Below, piece after piece: positions 1 to 4,895 of a stretch of 7,607 bases of DNA. A program made the position numbers and the translations under genes. The first letter of the stretch is position 1. Each line of letters starts with the position of its first letter. Origin of the DNA: Treponema sp. (GTDB taxonomy: Bacteria > Spirochaetota > Spirochaetia > Treponematales > Breznakiellaceae); NCBI GenBank assembly GCA_031278025.1, contig JAITLF010000241.1, forward strand, positions 1 to 7,607. The letters are read 5' to 3'. The notes under the pieces were generated by a model. It was given only the letters and a program-made list of their open reading frames with translations, was not told the origin of the DNA and did not search any database.

Positions 1-230
1 GAGTATTCCTGATCAGAAATGGAGCGCTCCTGATCAAGAATGGAGCGCTCCTGATCAAGAATGGAGCGCTCCTGATCAAGAATGGAGCATTCTTGATCAA
101 GAATGGAGCATTCTTGATCAAGAATGGAGCATTCTTGATCAGGAATGGAGCATTTCTGATCAGGAATGGAGCCGTTCCGATCGAACCAAGAGCCTTTTTG
201 ATCGAACAACGAGCCTTTTTTGATCGGGCG
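1..230. repeat. 21-bp minisatellite, 11 units, GATC in each
   Basis: Eleven head-to-tail 21-bp units run from the window edge (the first lacks one base) to 230. Units at 21, 42 and 63 are identical (GGAGCGCTCC followed by TGATCAAGAAT). Units at 84 and 105 are identical to each other, and later units become progressively degenerate. GATC occurs at 11, 32, 53, 74, 95, 116, 137, 158, 179, 200 and 222, so the spacing is exactly 21 bp except for the last step of 22; another GATC follows at 232. The units contain perfect palindromes: GGAGCGCTCC in the 21-83 copies and ATTCTTGATCAAGAAT in the 84-125 copies. There is no variable spacer, so this is not a CRISPR array. The array continues beyond the left edge. 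Its function is unknown. Confidence 0.95.
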
Positions 231-237
231 GGATCGC

Positions 238-270
238 TTCCGCTCGGCCCTGGAGCAGCGCCGAGCGGAA
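238..270. promoter_or_regulatory. 11-bp perfect inverted repeat (hairpin)
   Basis: TTCCGCTCGGC (238-248) is the exact reverse complement of GCCGAGCGGAA (260-270), with an 11-nt loop. It sits at the right end of the minisatellite, and its right arm overlaps the start of the following 23-bp duplication. No T-run follows on the plus strand. On the minus strand the flank (GCGATCCCGCCC) is not U-rich either. It could be a transcript-end hairpin for something upstream or a leftover mobile repeat; the role is undetermined. Confidence 0.55.
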
Positions 271-311
271 TAGGGAGAATCCGCCTATCGGAATGGGGAG
301 AATCCGCCTAT
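266..311. repeat. 23-bp tandem duplication
   Basis: Bases 266-288 and 289-311 are the same 23-bp sequence (CGGAAT, then A or G, then GGGAGAATCCGCCTAT) with a single A/G difference. Each copy ends in ATCCGCCTAT, which is the left arm of the next hairpin. The near identity suggests a recent duplication. Confidence 0.9.
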
Positions 312-338
312 ACAAATGGTCCATCTGCATAGGCGGAT
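302..338 (+). promoter_or_regulatory. Hairpin upstream of serC with two possible left arms
   Basis: ATCCGCCTAT at 302-311 is perfectly complementary to ATAGGCGGAT at 329-338 across a 17-nt loop. The duplicated upstream copy of ATCCGCCTAT at 279-288 could pair with the same right arm instead. The structure lies about 75 bases before the serC start codon, in a position where a 5' leader could carry it. No T-run follows immediately. It may be a leader element for the serine operon or simply repeat debris. I see no match to a riboswitch class I know. Confidence 0.4.
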
Positions 339-413
339 ATGGCGTTTTCTGGCGGGAAAGCCGGCGCGGGTTTTGTAACCGCCCCAAACACTTATTTTAA
401 GGAGTATACGCTT

Positions 414-1520
414 ATGCGTGTGTACAATTTTTCCGCCGGACCATCGGCGCTGCCCCTGCCGGTATTGGAACGGGCAGCCGCGGAAATGACCGATGCCTGC
501 GGAACCGGACAGTCCGTGATGGAGATGAGCCACCGGTCTAAGGACTTTATGCCCATCATCGAAAAGGCCGAAGCCCTGCTCAGAGAGCTTATGGGCATCC
601 CTTCCGGGTATAGGGTGCTTTTCCTCCAGGGGGGGGCGTCCCTTCAGTTCTCTATGATTCCCCTCAACCTTGCCGCCGGGGAACCGGGAGCGGCGAAGAA
701 ACGGGCCGTCTATGTGGAAACCGGCGTTTGGGCAAAGAAAGCCGCCGAAGAAGCGGCCAAGTTCGTGAACGCGGTTACCCTTGCCAGTTCTAAAGACCGG
801 GCCTACGCCGCCATCCCTAAAGCTCCGGCGCCTGACCCGGCGGACGCCTATTACCACATCACCGTGAACAATACCATCGTGGGGACCAAATGGGCCTGCC
901 TGCCCGAAACCGGGCAGGTTCCCCTGGCGGCGGACATCTCAAGCTGCATCCTCTCCGAACCCCTGGAGGTCGCCAAATTCGGCGTCCTCTATGCCGGGGC
1001 GCAGAAGAACCTGGGCCCTGCGGGAACCACGGTCGTCATCATTCGGGAAGACCTCATTGGCCGCGCGCCCTCGTGGACCCCGGCCCTGCTCAGGTACGAC
1101 ACCCATGCGGGGGCGGGTTCCCTGTACAATACCCCTCCCTGCTACGGCATCTACATCATAGGCCTGGTCCTGCAATGGCTTAAAGACCGCGGCGGGGCAG
1201 CGGCTATGGCCGAGGAAAACCGGGAAAAGGCGGCCCTGTTGTATGACTGCCTTGACGCCTCCCGCAATTTCCGCTCCCCGGTGGAAAAGCCGTACCGGAG
1301 CCTGATGAACATTCCCTTTGTCCCTGCCGATCCCGATCCGGAACGCCGTTCCGCACAGGAAACCCGGTTCGTCAAAGAAGCCGCCGCCGCAGGCCTGGTG
1401 AACCTGGCCGGGCATCGTCTGGTTGGGGGTATGAGGGCCAGCATCTACAACGCCATGCCCCTGGACGGGGTAAAGGCCCTGATTCAGTTTATGGAGAAGT
1501 TTGAAGAAACCCTGAAGTGA
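414..1520 (+). CDS. serC: Phosphoserine aminotransferase
   Basis: SerC is a cytosolic PLP enzyme that transaminates 3-phosphohydroxypyruvate with glutamate to give phosphoserine, the second step of serine synthesis. The protein has 368 residues, close to the usual 360. The N-terminal NFSAGPSALP motif is present (residues 5-14). Other family blocks are LFLQGGASLQF (69-79), the PLP-lysine motif YAGAQKNLGPAG with Lys198 (matching the E. coli position), the substrate-loop block SLYNTPPCYGIY (236-247) and the C-terminal GHRLVGGMRASIYNA. The start at 414 is preferred over frame-open positions upstream because AAGGAG lies at 399-404, nine bases before ATG, and because the family begins with this segment. 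serA follows after 69 bases on the same strand, so the two genes probably share a transcript. No convincing promoter was found; a hairpin-rich leader precedes the gene. Confidence 0.97.
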   Translation: MRVYNFSAGPSALPLPVLERAAAEMTDACGTGQSVMEMSHRSKDFMPIIEKAEALLRELMGIPSGYRVLFLQGGASLQFSMIPLNLAAGEPGAAKKRAVYVETGVWAKKAAEEAAKFVNAVTLASSKDRAYAAIPKAPAPDPADAYYHITVNNTIVGTKWACLPETGQVPLAADISSCILSEPLEVAKFGVLYAGAQKNLGPAGTTVVIIREDLIGRAPSWTPALLRYDTHAGAGSLYNTPPCYGIYIIGLVLQWLKDRGGAAAMAEENREKAALLYDCLDASRNFRSPVEKPYRSLMNIPFVPADPDPERRSAQETRFVKEAAAAGLVNLAGHRLVGGMRASIYNAMPLDGVKALIQFMEKFEETLK

Positions 1521-1549
1521 TGGAAGCGCAGGATAGCCTGGCATGATAA

Positions 1550-1583
1550 ATTGAAGGATAGATTGAAGGATAGATTGAAGGAG
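1550..1583 (+). repeat. 12-bp tandem repeat carrying the serA ribosome-binding site
   Basis: ATTGAAGGATAG occurs at 1550-1561 and 1562-1573, and a third, partial copy (ATTGAAGGAG) starts at 1574. Each copy contains a Shine-Dalgarno-like AAGGA. Only the third, with full AAGGAG at 1578-1583, is correctly placed, six bases before the serA GTG. Gain or loss of a 12-bp unit would alter the number of upstream ribosome-binding decoys without touching the reading frame. Confidence 0.85.
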
Positions 1584-1589
1584 TGAGCG

Positions 1590-2768
1590 GTGTTTCGTAT
1601 CAGAACGATGAATGAGATTTCTCCCCTGGGGCTGGATCTGTTTTCCCGTGATACCTATGAAGTGGCCGGTGAGATTCCCTATCCGGATGCCATTCTGGTC
1701 AGGAGCGCGGATCTGCACGCCATAGAAATTCCAGGCAGCGTTAAGGCCATTGCCCGTGCCGGCGCGGGGTACAACAATATTCCCGTACGCTCGTGCAGCA
1801 GCCGGGGCGTGGTGGTCTTCAACACTCCGGGCGGGAACGCCAACGCCGTCAAGGAACTGGCTATTGCCGCCATGCTCATCGCGTCCCGAAACATCCTGGG
1901 CGGGGTGAATTGGGCGGCTTCCCTTGCGGACAAGGCCGCGGAGGCGCCGGAACTGGTGGAAAAAAGCAAGTCCGCCTTTGCGGGGCCGGAATTGAAGGGC
2001 AAGACCCTCGGCGTTATCGGCCTTGGCGCCATAGGCGTGATGGTTGCCAACGACGCCGTTGCCCTGGGGATGGAGGTGATTGGCTACGATCCCTATATCT
2101 CGGTAGACGCCGCCTGGAACCTTTCCCGCCAGGTCCGGCGGGCCGACACCCTGGAGGGGCTTTTAGCCAGGGCCGATTACGTTACCCTTCACCTCCCTTT
2201 GTCAGAGACAACCAATGGGCTTTTGGATGCCGAAAAATTCAGGCTCATGAAGAAAGGCGCCCGGATCATCAACCTTGCCCGTGGCGGCCTGGTGAACGAG
2301 GCGGATATTATTGCCGCCCTGCACGCGGAAAAACTCAGGCTCTATGTTACCGACTTCCCTACCGCCGGGCTTTTGGCGTGTCCCAAGACCATCTGCATCC
2401 CCCATCTGGGCGCTTCCACCCCGGAAGCGGAGGACAACTGCGCCATTATGGCGGTACGGCAGCTCATGGAGTTCCTGGAGACCGGGACCATCCGCAATTC
2501 CGTCAACTTCCCCCGGTGTAAGCTGGACCAGCAGGCCGCGTACCGGCTTCTGGTGATTAACCGGAACATCCCCAACATGGTGGGGCAAATCACCACCATC
2601 CTGGCTGCGGAGGGGATTAACATCATGGATCTGATAAACCACCACCGGGAGGAATACGCCTACAACATCATCGACACGGAGCAGGCTATTCCGCAGGTTA
2701 CCCTGGAGCGGATTATCGCGGTAAAGGGGATTATCCGGGTCAGGAGTATACTGCGGGGATGCGCATAA
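1590..2768 (+). CDS. serA: D-3-phosphoglycerate dehydrogenase, short ACT-domain form
   Basis: SerA oxidises 3-phosphoglycerate with NAD+, the entry step of serine synthesis, feeding SerC encoded just upstream. The protein is 392 residues, the short class without the extra intervening domain. The substrate-binding lobe holds ARAGAGYNNIPV (55-66) and VVFNTPGGNANAVKELAI (75-92). The NAD-binding fold has GLGAIG (144-149) with Asp167 after the second strand, which indicates NAD preference. Catalytic Arg231 (NLARGGLVNE) and His272 (PHLGAST) are present. A C-terminal ACT domain spans about 318-390 and suggests serine feedback control. The start is GTG at 1590, six bases after AAGGAG; ATG at 1608 is less well placed. 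Odd point: where family members carry an acidic residue in the DVFxxEP-like segment, this one reads TDFPTAGLLA (254-263), with no Glu there. Confidence 0.95.
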   Translation: MFRIRTMNEISPLGLDLFSRDTYEVAGEIPYPDAILVRSADLHAIEIPGSVKAIARAGAGYNNIPVRSCSSRGVVVFNTPGGNANAVKELAIAAMLIASRNILGGVNWAASLADKAAEAPELVEKSKSAFAGPELKGKTLGVIGLGAIGVMVANDAVALGMEVIGYDPYISVDAAWNLSRQVRRADTLEGLLARADYVTLHLPLSETTNGLLDAEKFRLMKKGARIINLARGGLVNEADIIAALHAEKLRLYVTDFPTAGLLACPKTICIPHLGASTPEAEDNCAIMAVRQLMEFLETGTIRNSVNFPRCKLDQQAAYRLLVINRNIPNMVGQITTILAAEGINIMDLINHHREEYAYNIIDTEQAIPQVTLERIIAVKGIIRVRSILRGCA

Positions 2769-2771
2769 TCC

Positions 2772-2806
2772 ACAAGGGGGAGCCGGGCTGTCCGGCTCCC
2801 CCTTGT
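2772..2806 (+). terminator. Strong hairpin after serA
   Basis: A perfect 15-bp GC-rich stem (2772-2786 with 2792-2806) with a 5-nt loop (GCTGT) starts three bases after the serA stop. No T-run follows on either strand, so it is not a textbook intrinsic terminator alone. Its place between two convergent genes suggests a transcript-end or mRNA-stabilising role for serCA, and possibly also for the opposing zinc gene. Confidence 0.7.
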
Positions 2807-2814
2807 AGGTATGC

Positions 2815-2853
2815 CCGGCTGTAAGGTCAAACATAACCTGCCAGCCGGATTTT
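2815..2853 (+). terminator. Second hairpin with short T-run, probable serCA terminator
   Basis: CCGGCTG (2815-2821) pairs with CAGCCGG (2842-2848). An inner AGGT (2824-2827) pairs with ACCT (2836-2839) after small internal loops. A TTTT run follows at 2850-2853. On the plus strand this is a plausible intrinsic terminator lying just before the end of the convergent zinc gene (stop at 2864-2866). Together with the stronger hairpin upstream it forms a tandem terminator. Confidence 0.55.
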
Positions 2854-2863
2854 CCCGCATTGA

Positions 2864-4354
2864 CTACTGCAACGCCTCCCTTAACCGCGGAACATTAGCT
2901 TTTTGTATTTCCAAAAAAGTTACGCCCCGGTCAAAATCCTGTTTTGATATGTTATGAGCGGCGTGGAGCAACAGTTTTTTCGCCCCGGTTTCCTCGGCTA
3001 TTGTGTCCGCCATGCGCTCGTTGGAAAGCTCAATGTGAAACACCACGGGGATCTTTTCCGCCTTAATTTTGTCGATTAAAAAGGCGATGGTCGCCGCGCT
3101 CGGCTCGGTCTCGGTGGAGCAGCCGGGGAAAGCGGCAAAATACGTTAGTCCGTAGGCATCGGCAAAATAACGGAAGGGGAAGCGGTCGCCAAAAACAATG
3201 GTTTTGCGCTTTGCGTTGTTCACCACCGCCTGAAACGCTTTGTCCAGTTCATCAAGCTGAACACTATACGCATCCGCGTTCCGGCGGAAAAACGCCGCAT
3301 CCCTGGCATCCGCTTCGCAAAGCGCATCCGCTATGACCCGCACAATGCGTTTAGCGTTTTTGGGAGAAGTCCAGACGTGTTCGTCATATTCAGCTTCTTC
3401 CTCGTGGTCATGGCCTATCATTTCCGCCACGATTTCATCTTTCGTTAAGGCGGAAGGATAATACGTCGGATAATTCACCGGATTCGTATCTTCCATGAGG
3501 GCGTCAAAACTTTCATTGCTGGAATAAATATGAAAATGTTCCGCTTTGGCGGGAGCGTGCAAATGATCGCTAAACATGATATATCTCGGCGCGCCGTTTG
3601 GCGGATTTCCGGCGGCCTCAAATTTATACCGCACCCAGAGAGTTCCGTCGTCTTCCGGTGTAATGCCGGTGCCTTTATAGGTATATCTCGCCGTCGCCGG
3701 AATGCCGTTTCTGTAGAATGTCATGGAGTCATTGGTAATGACTACTCTGTCCATGTCCGTCACATACGCTGTTTTATACTGATCGTAATACTCACGGGCT
3801 GTTTTTTCGCCGCTTTCCGCCTTGTACTCCATTACCGGATTCAAGGTTCCGTCAAGCAAATAGGGATACACCGATTGCCATTCTCCCTCCCAATCCGACA
3901 AAGTGCGGTCTTTGACATCCTCTATGGTGAAGTTTTCGTCCCCATGGGCATGACCGTGTTCGTCGTCTTCCATGCCCTCGACAATTTCTTCTTCCACTAC
4001 CTCAACGGCATCCATCATGCGGATGATTTTTTTCTTCGTGGTGTCCATTGATTCAAGAATCCGGTCAACCCAGACATCGGTTTCGCCGCCGGTGTAGATG
4101 AATACATCGCAGTTCTGGATTTTGATAATGTCCCTGGGCGTGGGCTCAAAGGAATGGCTTTCCGCGCTGGGGGGCAGTAACATGGTAACATTTACCCGGT
4201 CCCCGGCGATTTGCCGCGCAAAGTCATAAGCCGGAAAATTGACTGCTACAACCTCCGGCTTTCCGTTATTAGTCGTCCCTTCTTTTTTCCCGCCCGCGAA
4301 CAGGGCGCATACCGACAGAGACAGCGTTATTATCATGAACAAAAAACGTTTCAC
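2864..4354 (-). CDS. Zinc ABC transporter substrate-binding protein with inserted ZinT domain
   Basis: This exported metal-binding protein has 496 residues and should deliver Zn2+ to an ABC permease. A hydrophobic leader (1-20) ends LSVCALFA before GGKKEG; it could be cut as a lipoprotein at Cys16 (imperfect lipobox) or by signal peptidase I after Ala20. Lobe 1 of a ZnuA-type fold covers about 33-120 with His67 (ESHSFEP). A His/Asp/Glu-rich linker (DDEHGHAHGDE, 130-140) leads into a full ZinT domain (about 142-305): the LSDWEGEWQSVYPYL signature and ligand set His264, His273 and His275 (FSDH, then HFHIY), spaced as in E. coli ZinT. A second acidic/His linker follows (GHDHEEE, 314-320), then lobe 2 from about 323 (DEHVW with His326; GDRFPFRYFADAYGL; FPGCSTETEPSA; His464). 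The start is GTG at 4354, six bases after GGAGG (4361-4365). The earlier in-frame ATG at 4381 would add nine residues and lacks that spacing. No permease or ATPase gene is nearby. Confidence 0.93.
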   Translation of the reverse strand: MKRFLFMIITLSLSVCALFAGGKKEGTTNNGKPEVVAVNFPAYDFARQIAGDRVNVTMLLPPSAESHSFEPTPRDIIKIQNCDVFIYTGGETDVWVDRILESMDTTKKKIIRMMDAVEVVEEEIVEGMEDDEHGHAHGDENFTIEDVKDRTLSDWEGEWQSVYPYLLDGTLNPVMEYKAESGEKTAREYYDQYKTAYVTDMDRVVITNDSMTFYRNGIPATARYTYKGTGITPEDDGTLWVRYKFEAAGNPPNGAPRYIMFSDHLHAPAKAEHFHIYSSNESFDALMEDTNPVNYPTYYPSALTKDEIVAEMIGHDHEEEAEYDEHVWTSPKNAKRIVRVIADALCEADARDAAFFRRNADAYSVQLDELDKAFQAVVNNAKRKTIVFGDRFPFRYFADAYGLTYFAAFPGCSTETEPSAATIAFLIDKIKAEKIPVVFHIELSNERMADTIAEETGAKKLLLHAAHNISKQDFDRGVTFLEIQKANVPRLREALQ

Positions 4355-4383
4355 GTTATACCTCCAAATAAAGTTCCCCATTT

Positions 4384-4419
4384 CATAAATTTCCCAATTC
4401 TCCCTGGAAATTGAAATTT
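4384..4419 (-). promoter_or_regulatory. Leader hairpin and shared CATAAATTTC motif upstream of the ZnuA/ZinT gene
   Basis: In the gap before the GTG start, AAATTT (4387-4392) and CAATT (4395-4399) can pair with AATTG (4409-4413) and AAATTT (4414-4419), giving an 11-bp stem with a 2-nt bulge and a 9-nt loop. The left arm lies inside CATAAATTTC (4384-4393). The same 10-mer occurs in the same orientation at 4843-4852, upstream of the neighbouring small membrane gene. It may be an operator half-site or a leader structure. Confidence 0.35.
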
Positions 4420-4435
4420 GAGGAAATGAACTCGT

Positions 4436-4447
4436 TAAACAAGTTTA
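4436..4447. promoter_or_regulatory. Candidate operator palindrome TAAAC-AA-GTTTA
   Basis: TAAACAAGTTTA is a 5-bp inverted repeat with a 2-bp centre, lying just downstream of the TATAAT at 4471-4476 in the direction of the ZnuA/ZinT gene. Short AT-rich dyads are typical of zinc repressor sites. The sequence loosely recalls the TTAAC-nn-GTTAA style of AdcR sites but does not match it. Evidence is positional only. Confidence 0.25.
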
Positions 4448-4470
4448 CTGTTGATTGTGTCTTTTGGAGG

Positions 4471-4476
4471 ATTATA
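4471..4476 (-). promoter_or_regulatory. Consensus -10 box before the ZnuA/ZinT gene
   Basis: On the minus strand this reads TATAAT exactly, starting just after the stop codon of the small membrane gene. The best -35 candidate is TTAAAA (4495-4500), a weak match at 18-bp spacing. If used, it would give the zinc-binding protein its own transcript with a leader of roughly 110 bases, in addition to any read-through from the upstream gene. Confidence 0.4.
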
Positions 4477-4800
4477 TCAACAATTAAATCGTACTTTTAA
4501 TTCGATTGGTTTTTTTGAATAAAGTATCTGCGGTTTTGCAAGAAACCCGGCGCACGAGACGAACCCTATAACAGCTATACTTATGCCTAAACGTCCAAAG
4601 GCTTCTATCAGCCGCTGGGCGATTTGTATTTCAAGGCAGATATGGCAATTTTCACCGGAAGGAAGCCTTTGACCTGCAACATCAATATGCTCATGATCAT
4701 GTTCCTCTATGACAAAAATCCCCGCAAAAATAACGGCTAACGCCAGCCATGCGGTGGTTACAACAGTAAAAAAGTTTGTTTTCCCCGGAACAGTTGTCAT
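4477..4800 (-). CDS. Small two-helix membrane protein with HDHEH and CHIC motifs
   Basis: No named family was recognised. The 107-residue product has a hydrophobic helix at about 11-31, a loop at 32-70 and a second helix at about 71-88. Lys7 at the N-terminus and the KKPIELKVR tail favour both ends in the cytoplasm, leaving the loop outside. That loop carries EEHDHEHID (His34, His36, His38) and NCHICLEIQ (Cys52, His53, Cys55), an apparent metal-binding set. It is followed on the same strand, 122 bases later, by the ZnuA/ZinT gene, so a zinc-handling role (sensing, capture or transport accessory) is inferred from context. From general recollection, short His/Cys-loop proteins of this layout recur near zinc uptake genes in Firmicutes; this is unverified. 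ATG at 4800 has no clear Shine-Dalgarno sequence, and a -10-like box sits only six bases upstream, so the mRNA may be leaderless. Confidence 0.7.
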   Translation of the reverse strand: MTTVPGKTNFFTVVTTAWLALAVIFAGIFVIEEHDHEHIDVAGQRLPSGENCHICLEIQIAQRLIEAFGRLGISIAVIGFVSCAGFLAKPQILYSKKPIELKVRFNC

Positions 4801-4806
4801 AAAGTA

Positions 4807-4835
4807 AGTCTACCCTAAGAAAAAAATTTATTCAA
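4807..4835 (-). promoter_or_regulatory. Candidate promoter of the small membrane gene
   Basis: Reading the minus strand, TTGAAT (4830-4835) and TAGACT (4807-4812) are separated by exactly 17 bases. They match the -35 and -10 consensus at four of six positions or better. Only six bases separate the -10 from ATG (4800), which would place transcription initiation at or next to the start codon. Confidence 0.4.
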
Positions 4836-4851
4836 TACGGCCCATAAATTT
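4824..4851. promoter_or_regulatory. AT-rich inverted repeat overlapping the -35 region
   Basis: AAATTTAT (4824-4831) and ATAAATTT (4844-4851) are perfect inverted copies separated by 12 bases. The first arm overlaps the candidate -35 of the small membrane gene, a placement expected of a repressor operator such as a Fur/Zur-family site. The right arm belongs to the CATAAATTTC sequence also found before the ZnuA/ZinT gene. Confidence 0.35.
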
Positions 4852-4873
4852 CAGGCGCTACGAATGGCGCCTG
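4852..4873 (-). terminator. Hairpin downstream of the hydratase gene
   Basis: CAGGCGC (4852-4858) pairs with GCGCCTG (4867-4873) around an 8-nt loop, beginning 23 bases past the hydratase stop codon. On the minus strand it is followed by AAATTTATGG, so the U-tract is poor. It is the best candidate for ending the hydratase transcript before the small membrane gene's promoter. Confidence 0.45.
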
Positions 4874-4895
4874 CATTAAACTAATCCAAACCCGC

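Larger units (their letters stand above)
3..332 (+). other. Open frame through the minisatellite (doubtful gene, 5' end outside window)
   Basis: Because 21 bp is seven codons, one frame stays open across the whole array and on to a TAG at 330-332. It would encode a heptapeptide repeat of the form L-I-K-N-G-A-F/L, repeated about eight times before degenerating. No start codon with a ribosome-binding site is visible; TTG codons occur only inside the repeats. The part after 230 reads as low-complexity Gly/Pro/Arg-rich sequence with no recognisable domain. The frame could be the tail of a repeat protein that starts left of the window. It could equally be a by-product of a repeat length divisible by three, and I favour the second reading. 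Confidence 0.15.

Noticed and set aside
1..230. CRISPR-like array
   Set aside because: Units are contiguous 21-bp repeats without unique spacers, and no cas gene is visible.
238..413. Known riboswitch or T-box in the serC leader
   Set aside because: Hairpins are present but none of the conserved sequence cores of classes I know (T-box, glycine, SAM) can be seen.
939..1718. Minus-strand open frame across serC and the serC-serA gap
   Set aside because: It overlaps two well-supported genes, has no recognisable domain and no good start site. Its ILQSILQF repeat is just the 12-bp DNA repeat read backwards.
2202..2834. Minus-strand open frame antisense to serA
   Set aside because: It runs through the terminator hairpin and opposes a clear SerA protein.
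2864..4354. Frameshift or artificial join of separate znuA and zinT genes
   Set aside because: The frame is uninterrupted and both lobes of the ZnuA fold flank the ZinT segment, so this is a true insertion.
4355..4381. Nine-residue N-terminal extension of the ZnuA/ZinT protein (ATG at 4381)
   Set aside because: The GGAGG at 4361-4365 falls inside this extension and is correctly spaced for the GTG at 4354, which begins directly with the signal peptide.
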